Below are positions 45,040 to 53,084 of a DNA stretch of 64,000 bases, one piece after another. Position 1 is the first letter of the stretch; the number at the start of each line of letters is the position of its first letter. Below the pieces are notes generated by a model. It was not told the DNA's origin and searched no databases. It saw only the letters and a program-made list of their open reading frames with translations. Origin of the DNA: Salinisphaera japonica YTM-1 (GTDB lineage: Bacteria; Pseudomonadota; Gammaproteobacteria; Nevskiales; Salinisphaeraceae); assembly GCF_003788585.1 (NCBI RefSeq), contig NZ_AYKG01000004.1, positions 1 to 64,000 of the forward strand. Direction: 5' to 3'. The position numbers and the translations under genes were made by a program.

Positions 45040-45420
45040 CTAGGCCTGGATCAAATGGGCGACGCCCGAGATGAGCGCCGGATCCTCGGCAGCTTCACGC
45101 CGTGTGCGCTCACGGATACGCTCTATCCATGCCGGATCGGTAAGCTGCTTTCGTGCCTTGGTGGCACGTTCAAGTGTGCCCTCAATCTTCGTATTCAGGT
45201 CTTCGATCTGCCTGAGCAGATCCGCGGCCGTTGCCTCGACTATCTCTTGCTCGGATGCATTAAGCGCATCCGAATCAAAAGTATCGATGGCGCGCCGGAT
45301 AAGCTCGGCATCGGAACTCAGCCCGAGTTCGGCACGCAGCGTCTCGATTCGACGTACATGCGCAGCGCTCAGGTGATACTGCTTGCGCAGCATCCTAGGC
45401 TCTTCGTGATTGGTGGCCAT
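45040..45420 (-). CDS. Ribbon-helix-helix protein with coiled-coil tail
   Basis: A 126-residue protein. The segment LRKQYHLSAAHVRRIETLRAELGLSSDAELIRRAIDTF fits a strand-helix-helix DNA-binding fold. A coiled coil (about 62-95) and a basic helix follow. It is first in a three-gene operon and may autoregulate it; an imperfect TGTACACCTACACA site lies upstream at about 45453-45466. The ATG at 45420 is used; a TTG two codons earlier is possible. Confidence 0.7.
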   Translation of the reverse strand: MATNHEEPRMLRKQYHLSAAHVRRIETLRAELGLSSDAELIRRAIDTFDSDALNASEQEIVEATAADLLRQIEDLNTKIEGTLERATKARKQLTDPAWIERIRERTRREAAEDPALISGVAHLIQA

Positions 45421-45426
45421 AATCAA

Positions 45427-46019
45427 CTCTGCAGTACTGACTCAATCGTATTGTACACCTACACATCCGCCGACACATGCACAGCTTGCCGCGGCTACAT
45501 CACTGCTTTGGGGGCGAGGTTGCCGATTTGACGCGATAGCCGCGATGTATTTGACTCGTACAGATCACGGTACTTGCTTGTTGTTTGGCGGGCTCGATGC
45601 CTGGCTGCTGACGAGCACGGCGATCCTCGTAATCTAATCATCGTGCGCCATCTGTAGCGCGACCTTGAGCAGCATCTCCTGGACGGATTCGAGCACGACT
45701 TTCGCGACACCATCTATTTCGGCGGCGATGTCCGACAGATCGACGATGCCAGGCACGGCCAGCCGAGCACCTTTAGATACGTGCAACTCTCATCAGTGAC
45801 TTGCTATCGGATGAGCTCAAATCATAGGTCAGAAGTGTCTAATGGACCCGGACAAGTCCACTTGACGCTCCAATAAGTCCTTGGACTTTAGGCCAAATGG
45901 ACAAAGGTGATCGTCCATCACCATGCGGTAAAGCGTTGCGATCTTGGTCATTGGTGTACCTCTGCGTTGCCGGATTTGAAAGTCTAGGTCGCGAAAACGG
46001 CGTAGAACCCTCGCGACGC
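45427..46019. other. 590-bp junction region with gene debris
   Basis: No intact gene. A minus-strand fragment ending near 45636 (residues such as GIVDLSDIAAEIDGVAKVV, then EMLLKVALQMAHDD) reads like the C-terminus of a truncated protein I cannot name. The rest up to the copB fragment shows nothing recognisable. This is the likely border between the element remnant and the copper island. Confidence 0.4.
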
Positions 46020-46507
46020 TCAGTACCAGGCCCTGATGCCTATGACGAATGCGGTCGACGAGGTCGCTTCACCTTCGCATTCAGCGATGTCTTCAGTCTC
46101 ACCGTGCAGCGCCTCGTAGCGCACGCCGACGTAGGGCGCGAACTCGCGCTTGATCTCGTAGCACAGGCACGGGCCCATCTCGGTGTCGTTGACGCCCTGG
46201 CCCAGACTGTACTCGGGTACGTCGTTGGCACTGGCGCCGAGTTCCAGGCGCGGCTGCAGGATCAAGCGTTAGCTGAGCGGCAACTCGTACTTGAACTCGC
46301 CGCGGAAACTCACGTCGCCGTCCTCGCTGACGAATAGTGCGGTATCGGACTCGAGCCAGTAAGGTGCCAGACTCTGTATGCCAAGCACGGCGAAGGCGCG
46401 GTCGGCACCGGGGCTGGTGTCGTAGCGAATACCCGCCTGGGCGCCCCCGAAAGGGGCTGATTATGCGGTTATACAGCGCCTGACACTCGGTGTCCTCCAG
46501 CCGCCGT
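46020..46507 (-). pseudogene. Decayed, 5'-truncated copy of copB
   Basis: It aligns with the C-terminal 60 percent of the intact CopB at 54782-55591. The first codons match EDTEFQALYNRTITPF, then an extra base in a G run near 46444-46449 shifts the frame. The following frame continues IRYD, then a stretch matching SDTALFVSEDGDVSFRGEF, is cut by a TAA (near 46269-46271) where CopB has Gln, and goes on to the shared GIRAWY end. So it carries a 5' truncation, a frameshift and a nonsense codon. It lies just downstream of nuoN, mirroring copB upstream of nuoA. Confidence 0.9.
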
Positions 46508-46525
46508 GAAATCACACCAACATCC

Positions 46526-47944
46526 TTAAGGTAGCAGCATTACTCGCCCAAGCTCAGACCATAGCGGTTCAGCTAGGATACCGAGACCGATCGTCAACAA
46601 CGTAGCCAGATAGAGCGCCTTTTGGGCCCAGCCACCGAGTACTGGCACCGGCCCGTCGAGATCACCAAAGTACACGGGACCGAGTACCCGCAGATAATAG
46701 ACTAACGAAACGACTGTATTGATGACGGCGATCACGGCCAGCCAGGCATAGCCGGCCTCGATCGTGGTCACGAACAGCGCCAGCTTGCCGACGAAACCGC
46801 CCAGCGGCGGGATGCCCACCAGCGACAGAAAGCTCACCACCAGCACCGCAGCAATCCCGGGCCGGGCCGTCGCCAGCCCGCGGTAATCGGCAAGATTCGT
46901 CCGGCCGCGCAGTTGCGTGACCGCCGCGAATGCTGCCAGATTGGCGGCCGCATAAGCGCCCAGGAAGAACAGCAAGGCCGGTATCGCCTGCGCGTTCAGG
47001 CCGACCGCGGTAACCGCCATCAGAGCATAGCCGGACTGTGAAATCGACGACCAGCCCAGCAGCCGGCGCACGTCGCTCTGGCCGAGCGCCCCGAGATTGC
47101 CAATGGTCATGGTGGCCACGGCAAGCGTGGCGACAAGCGGCCGCCAGGCGACAACGTCGGCCGGAAAGATTGTCACCAGCCGTGCCAGCGCAATGGCCGC
47201 GCCGATCTTGGGGGCCACGGTCAGAAACGCGGCAGCCGGTGGCGGCGCGCCCTCGGACACGTCGGGCATCCAGGTATGGGCCGGCACCGCCGCCAGCTTG
47301 AAGGCGACGCCGACCACGACCAGCGTCAATCCGATCAGTGCCATGATTTGGGGCGCGCCGGTGGCGGCTTTTGCTATTTGCGCGTAATCCGTGCTGCCGA
47401 ACAGGCCAAAGAGCAGCGTCACCCCGATCATGAGCAGCGTATTGGTGAGCGCGCCGACCAGGAAATACTTCATCCCCGCTTCCACCGACAGCGGCCAGGC
47501 GCGGTGGTAGGCCGCGAGCGTATAGCCGGTGACCGACGACAGCAGCACCGCCATGACTAGCTGCAGCAGATCGGCCGCCCCGGCAAGCAGCATGGCTCCA
47601 AGTGCTGCCAGCAACAGCATGGCGTAATACTCACCGTGGCGGCGATCGCTGCGCAGCCATTCCGGGGTCAGCGCCACGCAGATCGCGGTGGTGGCCAGAA
47701 TGAGCAGGCGAGCCCAAATACTCGCGCCGTCGAGCGCCCAGACGCCGGCGAACGTCAGCCGCGCCGGCTCGCCCAGCTGTAGCGCACAGAGCACGGCCGC
47801 GGCGAACAGGCTGGCGAGCGCCCCGATGGCAAGCCGCCAGTGGTCCTGCTGGCGCATGAACGAGGCGGCCAGCAGCAGCACGACCGCGCTGACCAGGACA
47901 CTGATCTCGGGCAGGACGTCGCCGATCGGCATGCTATGGCCCAC
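46526..47944 (-). CDS. nuoN: NuoN-like proton-translocating membrane subunit
   Basis: A 472-residue antiporter-type subunit with about 13-14 membrane segments. The TM7 lysine is kept (VGVAFKLAAVPAHTWMPD), and TWMPDVSEGAPPPAAAFL is the family loop. The TM5 glutamate normally in GIELxSLP is not there: the matching stretch reads VMAVLLSSVTGY. It is the last gene of the cluster. An internal start at 47932 (MPIGDVLPE) would remove the overlap with nuoM. Confidence 0.88.
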   Translation of the reverse strand: MGHSMPIGDVLPEISVLVSAVVLLLAASFMRQQDHWRLAIGALASLFAAAVLCALQLGEPARLTFAGVWALDGASIWARLLILATTAICVALTPEWLRSDRRHGEYYAMLLLAALGAMLLAGAADLLQLVMAVLLSSVTGYTLAAYHRAWPLSVEAGMKYFLVGALTNTLLMIGVTLLFGLFGSTDYAQIAKAATGAPQIMALIGLTLVVVGVAFKLAAVPAHTWMPDVSEGAPPPAAAFLTVAPKIGAAIALARLVTIFPADVVAWRPLVATLAVATMTIGNLGALGQSDVRRLLGWSSISQSGYALMAVTAVGLNAQAIPALLFFLGAYAAANLAAFAAVTQLRGRTNLADYRGLATARPGIAAVLVVSFLSLVGIPPLGGFVGKLALFVTTIEAGYAWLAVIAVINTVVSLVYYLRVLGPVYFGDLDGPVPVLGGWAQKALYLATLLTIGLGILAEPLWSELGRVMLLP

Positions 47945-49418
47945 CGGTGAGCACCGCCGTGGTGCTGTTGATCAAGGTCAGCAGCCAGACCGGGTAGATG
48001 CCGATGACAACCACCAGCACCGCGAGTACCGTCAGCATCCGGGTTTCGACCCGGCCGAGGTCGCTGAAATCGGACCAGCGCGCGGGCAGTTCGCCAAAGA
48101 ACAGCTGCTGGAGCATCTGCAGGAACAGGGCCGCGGTGATCAGGATGCCGACGAGCCCGATCGCCGCCAGCCACGGATAGACGCCGAAGGTGCCGACAAA
48201 GATCTGCAGCTCGGCCACGAAGCCGGCCAGCCCCGGCAGGCCGAGACTGGCAAAGGAGGCCAGTACGGCGAAGCCGGTGAGTCGGGGGGCAACCTGAGCC
48301 AGGCCGCCGTAGGTTTGCAGATCGTATTCACGGCCGCGCTGCCAGAAGACGCCGCAGATCAGGAACAACGAACCCGTGATCAGCCCGTGGGCCACCATCT
48401 CGACGGTCGCGCCGGTCAACGCCATCTGACGCGCGGCCTGCTCGCCACCGCCGACCAGGGCGCCGGCTGCGGCGATGCCGAGCAGCGAGTATCCCATGTG
48501 ATTGACCGAGGTATAGGCAATCCGGCGCTTGAGATCGCGCTGTGCCATCGCCACCAGCGCGCCCCAGAGAATCGAGACCACCGCAACGATTCCGAGCGCG
48601 AAGGCGTAACGCGCGAAGGTCGCGCTCATCATCGAAAACGGAATACGGATGAGCCCGTAGGTGCCCATCTTGAGCAGCACGCCGGCCAGGATCGCGGACG
48701 CCGGGCCGGGCGCATCGACGTGGGCCGGCGGCAGCCAGGTATGCAAGGGCACGAAGGGCGTCTTGATTCCGAGACCGATGACAAAACCGAGCAGCACCAG
48801 CGCGCCGCGCACGTCCATGCCGGCCAGCGGCTGGCGCGCGATGAGTTCGCGCATGTCGAAGGTGACCGGATCGGTGGTCAGCACCAGAGCAATGATCGCC
48901 AGCAGCATCGCCAGCGAGCCGGCGAAGGTATAGACAAAGAACTTGAGCGCGGCGCGCTGGGCGTCGCCGTGACCCCAGCGGCCGATCAGAAAGAACAGTC
49001 CGACCAGGCTCAGATCGAAAAACACATAGAACAGCAGCAGATCCAGGGTCAGGAACACGCCCAGCGACACCGCTTCCAGGAATAAAAACCAGGCGTAGTA
49101 CTGGCGCGGTCGACCCTGGGTTTCGGCCGGCCAGGCGATCGCGGCCACGAACAGCAGGGCGCTCATGGTTGCGATCGCCAGGGCGATGCCGTCCACGCCC
49201 ATGCGCCAGCCGACCCCGAGCGAGGGAATCCAGGGATAGCTCTCGACCCATTGAAAGACCGGCGCGCCCGCTCCGGTATCGAAACCGATCCAGGCGATGA
49301 TCAGCAGCAGCAGCGGAATCGCGCCGAGCACGCAGGCCACCTTGCGGCAGCGGTCCTCGTTGACGTAAAGGATCGCCAGCGCGCCGATCAAGGGAACCAG
49401 AATAGTCAGCGTGAGCAT
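47934..49418 (-). CDS. nuoM: NuoM-like proton-translocating membrane subunit
   Basis: A 494-residue antiporter-type subunit. The TM7 region KTPFVPLHTWLPPAHVDAPG keeps the conserved lysine and family loop, and HGLITGSLFLICG is present. The TM5 Glu of NuoM is replaced by Asp (FYVFFDLSLVGLFFLIGRWG). It starts one base after the nuoL stop, so translation is coupled. Confidence 0.9.
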   Translation of the reverse strand: MLTLTILVPLIGALAILYVNEDRCRKVACVLGAIPLLLLIIAWIGFDTGAGAPVFQWVESYPWIPSLGVGWRMGVDGIALAIATMSALLFVAAIAWPAETQGRPRQYYAWFLFLEAVSLGVFLTLDLLLFYVFFDLSLVGLFFLIGRWGHGDAQRAALKFFVYTFAGSLAMLLAIIALVLTTDPVTFDMRELIARQPLAGMDVRGALVLLGFVIGLGIKTPFVPLHTWLPPAHVDAPGPASAILAGVLLKMGTYGLIRIPFSMMSATFARYAFALGIVAVVSILWGALVAMAQRDLKRRIAYTSVNHMGYSLLGIAAAGALVGGGEQAARQMALTGATVEMVAHGLITGSLFLICGVFWQRGREYDLQTYGGLAQVAPRLTGFAVLASFASLGLPGLAGFVAELQIFVGTFGVYPWLAAIGLVGILITAALFLQMLQQLFFGELPARWSDFSDLGRVETRMLTVLAVLVVVIGIYPVWLLTLINSTTAVLTGGP

Positions 49419-49419
49419 G

Positions 49420-51249
49420 TCAGCTCCCTGCGAGCAGAATTAGGGTCAACACCACGACCCCGATCGCGATGAGGGCGAAATAATGATGGGAGAGGCCGGT
49501 CTGCAGGCGACGGCTGTCTTCGCCGCCGAGGGCGACCCAGCGCGCGGACCCTTCGGGCAGGCCATCGGCCAGGCGTTCCAGAAAATGCCAGCCGGTCTGG
49601 GCGATCGCTGTGGCCGCGGCGGCGATACGCCCGACCGTATAATCGATGACGTGGTCGTCGAATCGGGCGCTGTATTGCGCCAGCTGGCTGGTCGGCGCCA
49701 CGACGAGCCGATGGATCGCGACCGGCAGGCCGAGCCAGTCGGCGCTGGCGGCCAGCGCGCCGTCGCCGCCCAAGGCCGGATCGCGACGGGCGACCAGCAG
49801 GCCCGCATAGAGACCGGCCGCGACCGCGATCAGCGAGCCGATGGTCTCCCAGCGCTTGAACGCGGGCAGGCTTGCGGCAAATCCCTGTTCGAGCGCGTCG
49901 CGCACACCCGGCAGCCAGAGTGCGCCGAGTGCGACACAGGCCAAGGCCAGCAGGGCCAGCATCACGGTCTCCAGCCGGTATGGCGGCTTGGCGCTGTGCC
50001 CGGCCTCGTCGCCCGGACCGAAGACCGAATACTGGAAACGCATCGCATAGGCCGCACTCAGACCGCCGGCAAGTATGACTGCGATCGCCAGCGTCGGCCC
50101 GGCGTGGCCGGCGGCCGCGATCACCGCCTCCTTGGTCCAGGCCGCGCCCAGCGGCGGCACACCGGCCAGCGCGAGCGCGCCCGCCGCACTCAAGACCGTT
50201 ACATAGGGCAGGGTGCGCGCAAAGCGCATGCGGCTCAGCTCGAAACTGCCGGCCTGTTCGCCGGCAATGCCGGCACCCAGGAACAGCAATGCCTTGAATG
50301 CCGCATGGCTCACCATATGCGCGAGCGCAACGCCCGGATAGCCGGCGCCGACAGCGACGAACATGAGCCCGTACTGGGCCGAGGTCGAGGCGGCCAGCAG
50401 TTTTTTGGCGTGTGGCTGCAGCAGCGCCACCGTGCCGCCGGCAAGGGCTGTGACCAGACCGATGCCGATGGTGACCGGGCCAAACCAGGCGGCGCTATCG
50501 AGTACCGGATGCAGCCTGATCAGCAGATAGGCGCCGGCCGCGACCATGGTCGCCGCATGCAGCAGCGCCGATACTGAGGTCGGACCGGCCATCGCGCGAA
50601 ACAGCCAGGGCGCAAACGGTACTTGGCCGGATTTGGCCGCGGCCGACAGCAACACGCCGAATACCAGCAGCTGCTGCAGCGGACCGTCGAGCTGGCCCAG
50701 CCCGGCAAAGGCGAAGCTGCGAGTGCCGGTAAACGCCGCCATCGCGGCCAGGAACAGGCCGAGATCGCCGAGCCGGGTCGCTACGAAGGCATAGCGTCCG
50801 GCCGCCGGATTGTCGGCGTCGCGCCAGCGGTGACTGATCAGCGCCCAGGAACAGGCCCCCACCAGTTCCCAGCCGATCAGCAGCGTCAACAGATCGGCCG
50901 CGATCACGAGCAGTTCCATAGCACCGACGAACAACAGCAGCAGGGCGATCAGGCGCTTCAGGCCCTGGCTGTCCTCGTGGGCCGTCGCATAGACCACGAC
51001 CGGCAGAGCCACCGCGGGCACCAGGATCGCCATCACGGCGGAGAAATCGGTCAACCCAACCTGGAGCCGTAGTGCCCCGCTCCACGCCAGCTGTCCGCTC
51101 CAGCCGCCGAGCGCGGCCCAGATCGCGAGTGCCAGGGTGGCGGCTAACACGCCAGCGGCGGCGATACCCAGCGTCGCGCGGCGCTCGCCTGCGCGCAGGA
51201 AAACCGCCGGAGCAGCCAGAATCGGGATGAGCGCGAGTAACCAGAGCAT
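49420..51249 (-). CDS. nuoL: NuoL-like proton-translocating membrane subunit
   Basis: A 609-residue NuoL-like antiporter subunit. Both the TM5 glutamate (LIGWELVGACSWALI) and the TM7 lysine (AAKSGQVPFAPWLFRAM) are retained, with GPTSVSALLHAATMVAAGAY as signature. The C-terminal end has further helices (VGRIAAAATAIAQTGWHF) where NuoL carries its long lateral helix and last TM. The start overlaps the nuoK stop by one base (TGATG). Confidence 0.9.
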   Translation of the reverse strand: MLWLLALIPILAAPAVFLRAGERRATLGIAAAGVLAATLALAIWAALGGWSGQLAWSGALRLQVGLTDFSAVMAILVPAVALPVVVYATAHEDSQGLKRLIALLLLFVGAMELLVIAADLLTLLIGWELVGACSWALISHRWRDADNPAAGRYAFVATRLGDLGLFLAAMAAFTGTRSFAFAGLGQLDGPLQQLLVFGVLLSAAAKSGQVPFAPWLFRAMAGPTSVSALLHAATMVAAGAYLLIRLHPVLDSAAWFGPVTIGIGLVTALAGGTVALLQPHAKKLLAASTSAQYGLMFVAVGAGYPGVALAHMVSHAAFKALLFLGAGIAGEQAGSFELSRMRFARTLPYVTVLSAAGALALAGVPPLGAAWTKEAVIAAAGHAGPTLAIAVILAGGLSAAYAMRFQYSVFGPGDEAGHSAKPPYRLETVMLALLALACVALGALWLPGVRDALEQGFAASLPAFKRWETIGSLIAVAAGLYAGLLVARRDPALGGDGALAASADWLGLPVAIHRLVVAPTSQLAQYSARFDDHVIDYTVGRIAAAATAIAQTGWHFLERLADGLPEGSARWVALGGEDSRRLQTGLSHHYFALIAIGVVVLTLILLAGS

Positions 51250-51554
51250 CAGTGCTTCATGGTGCCGAGGCTTTCGGTCATATCGGCCTGCCGGTTGCGA
51301 TAGACCGCGGTGATCAGCGCAAAGCCCACCGACATTTCCACCGCCATCACGGCCATGGTGACGATGGCCAGCAGTTGCCCGGTCGGCACGCCGCCGGCGG
51401 CCAGCGACCAGAAGCCGACTGCGGCCAGCAGTACGCCGTTGAGCATGAGTTCCAGGCCCATCATCAGCATGACGAACGACTGCTGGGAAAGCGTGCCATA
51501 GAGGCCGATGCCGATCAGGGCCGCGGCCACGAGCAGGATAGCGGTGAGGGTCAT
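51249..51554 (-). CDS. nuoK: NuoK-like membrane subunit
   Basis: A 101-residue three-helix subunit. The two intramembrane glutamates that serve proton transfer in NuoK are present, in MMGLELMLNGVLL and MAVEMSVGFALI. Length and ending (VYRNRQ) are normal. It overlaps nuoL by one base. Confidence 0.93.
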   Translation of the reverse strand: MTLTAILLVAAALIGIGLYGTLSQQSFVMLMMGLELMLNGVLLAAVGFWSLAAGGVPTGQLLAIVTMAVMAVEMSVGFALITAVYRNRQADMTESLGTMKH

Positions 51555-51567
51555 TGTTCTCGTCTCC

Positions 51568-52173
51568 TCAATGATGGTGATGGCCGTGGCCGCCGCCTTC
51601 CTCGGGCAGACGTCCGGCCGGCTGACCGCCCGGTTCCAGGGGCGGCGGAACAGAGCCTTCGTCCGCGGGACCGAAGCGCCCGCTGCGGCTCGACAGGATC
51701 ACGCTGGCCACCATGGTCGCCAGCAGGGTCACGCCCGCGGTTTCGAAGATCAGCATCGAGTCGCCGAGCAGTTCCTTGCCGAGATCCGTTACCACGCGCG
51801 CGTCGGAAGCGACCGGGTTATCCGCAAAGTCGGTGACCAGCATCACCGCCGCCAGACCCACAAACGCAGCGATACCCGCGCCGATCGAAAAACGGTGCTG
51901 ATGCACCATGACCATCGGGTTCAGGCCGGCGGGATTCATCATGTACATGACCATGAACAAGGCCATGACCATCATCTCCACGCCCATCATGAAAATGGTC
52001 GCAATGCCGAGGTAGGGTGCGCCGAGCAGCAGCATGATCAGGCCGACCGCGATGAACGAGGCCAGCAGCAAAAACGATGCGCGCACCATCGAATCGGTAC
52101 AGAAAACCCGCCAGCCGGACACGATTGCGGTCAGGGCGAAGATCCAGAAGGCCATATCGTCCACAACGCTCAT
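51568..52173 (-). CDS. nuoJ: NuoJ-like membrane subunit with His-rich tail
   Basis: A 201-residue five-helix subunit. FLLLASFIAVGLIMLLLGAP and the following GIATIFMMGVEMMVMALFMV are the NuoJ TM2-TM3 pattern with its pi-bulge region. The C-terminus ends in a Pro/Gly stretch and GGGHGHHHH, not usual for NuoJ and a possible metal-binding tail. The start at 52173 overlaps the nuoH stop by four bases. Confidence 0.88.
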   Translation of the reverse strand: MSVVDDMAFWIFALTAIVSGWRVFCTDSMVRASFLLLASFIAVGLIMLLLGAPYLGIATIFMMGVEMMVMALFMVMYMMNPAGLNPMVMVHQHRFSIGAGIAAFVGLAAVMLVTDFADNPVASDARVVTDLGKELLGDSMLIFETAGVTLLATMVASVILSSRSGRFGPADEGSVPPPLEPGGQPAGRLPEEGGGHGHHHH

Positions 52174-53084
52174 AGCGCCACCAGTCCGGCCCAGACGAGA
52201 TCGATGAACGCCAGCGGCATGAGCACGATCCAGATCAAGGTCAGCATCCGGCTCGGTGAAATACGCGCAAATAAGTGGCTGAGCGCAACCAGCAGCACGA
52301 GCACCACGGCCGTTTTGAGCAGCAGCCAGAGCGGGCCCGGCAGCACCGGCCCGAGATAGCCGCCGAGGAATACGGTCGCCGCCATGGCCGCCGTTGCCAC
52401 CAGCATGGCCAGGCGCGCGAATTCCCAGACCAGCCGCGCCGCTCCCGAGATCTCCGAGGCCGTGCCGTCGGCCAGATCGGCCGAGTCCGCATAGTTGAAC
52501 GGGCCTCTGAAGCTGAGAGACAGGCCAAGCAGCAGGAACAGCGGGAGCCCGAGCGGCTGGCGGATGACATTCCAGAGTTCGTGCTGGGATTCGATGATCT
52601 TCGGAACGGCCAGCGACTCGGCGGGCAATGCCGCCGCGATAAGCACGAACATGCTGATCAGCATCACCGGTAGCCCGATGGCGACATAGCGGTAGGCGCC
52701 GATCAGGCCGAGTTGAGAATTGGCCGACCAACCGTGCAGGAAGACGACCACGACCGTCAGCGCTTCGACGGCGCCCCACCAGACGATGCCGACTTCGAGG
52801 TCCGCAAGCACGCTGGCGCTGGAGAAGGGCACGAGTGCGACGCCGGTACCGGCCAGCCCGGCATACAGTGCAGGCGCCAGACGCCAGTTCAGCAAATCCG
52901 GCGCTTCGGTCAGGTTGGACTGTTGACGCAGTATCGTGGCGCACCGGTAGAGCGGGTTGGCGAGCGGCGCGCGCGGCTGTCGACCTTCGCGCGCGGCCGC
53001 CCAGAGCCCGTCGAGCACGGCTATGTACCACGCCATGCCGAGGAGGAAAGCGACCCAGGTCATGGTTAGAACGATCGGGGTCAT
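52170..53084 (-). CDS. nuoH: NuoH-like membrane subunit
   Basis: A 304-residue subunit of the NuoH/HycD family, which forms the quinone cavity side of complex I. TASEISGAARLVWEFARLAM corresponds to the acidic loop HTEYSGMKFALFFLAEY, and ATVFLGGYLGP follows. The N-terminal loop (QPRAPLANPLYRCATILRQ) is closer to the group 4 hydrogenase type than to textbook NuoH. The start at 53084 is set by the ATGA overlap with the B-D fusion gene. Confidence 0.86.
   Translation of the reverse strand: MTPIVLTMTWVAFLLGMAWYIAVLDGLWAAAREGRQPRAPLANPLYRCATILRQQSNLTEAPDLLNWRLAPALYAGLAGTGVALVPFSSASVLADLEVGIVWWGAVEALTVVVVFLHGWSANSQLGLIGAYRYVAIGLPVMLISMFVLIAAALPAESLAVPKIIESQHELWNVIRQPLGLPLFLLLGLSLSFRGPFNYADSADLADGTASEISGAARLVWEFARLAMLVATAAMAATVFLGGYLGPVLPGPLWLLLKTAVVLVLLVALSHLFARISPSRMLTLIWIVLMPLAFIDLVWAGLVAL

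Noticed and set aside
45897-46337. 146-codon plus-strand frame over the copB fragment
   Set aside because: It is antisense to the copB pseudogene, which explains the sequence better by direct match to CopB.
46526-51249. Mrp-type Na+/H+ antiporter or DAB inorganic carbon pump
   Set aside because: Mrp operons carry MrpE/F/G and DAB systems carry DabA; none is present, while NuoA, NuoH, NuoJ and NuoK are.
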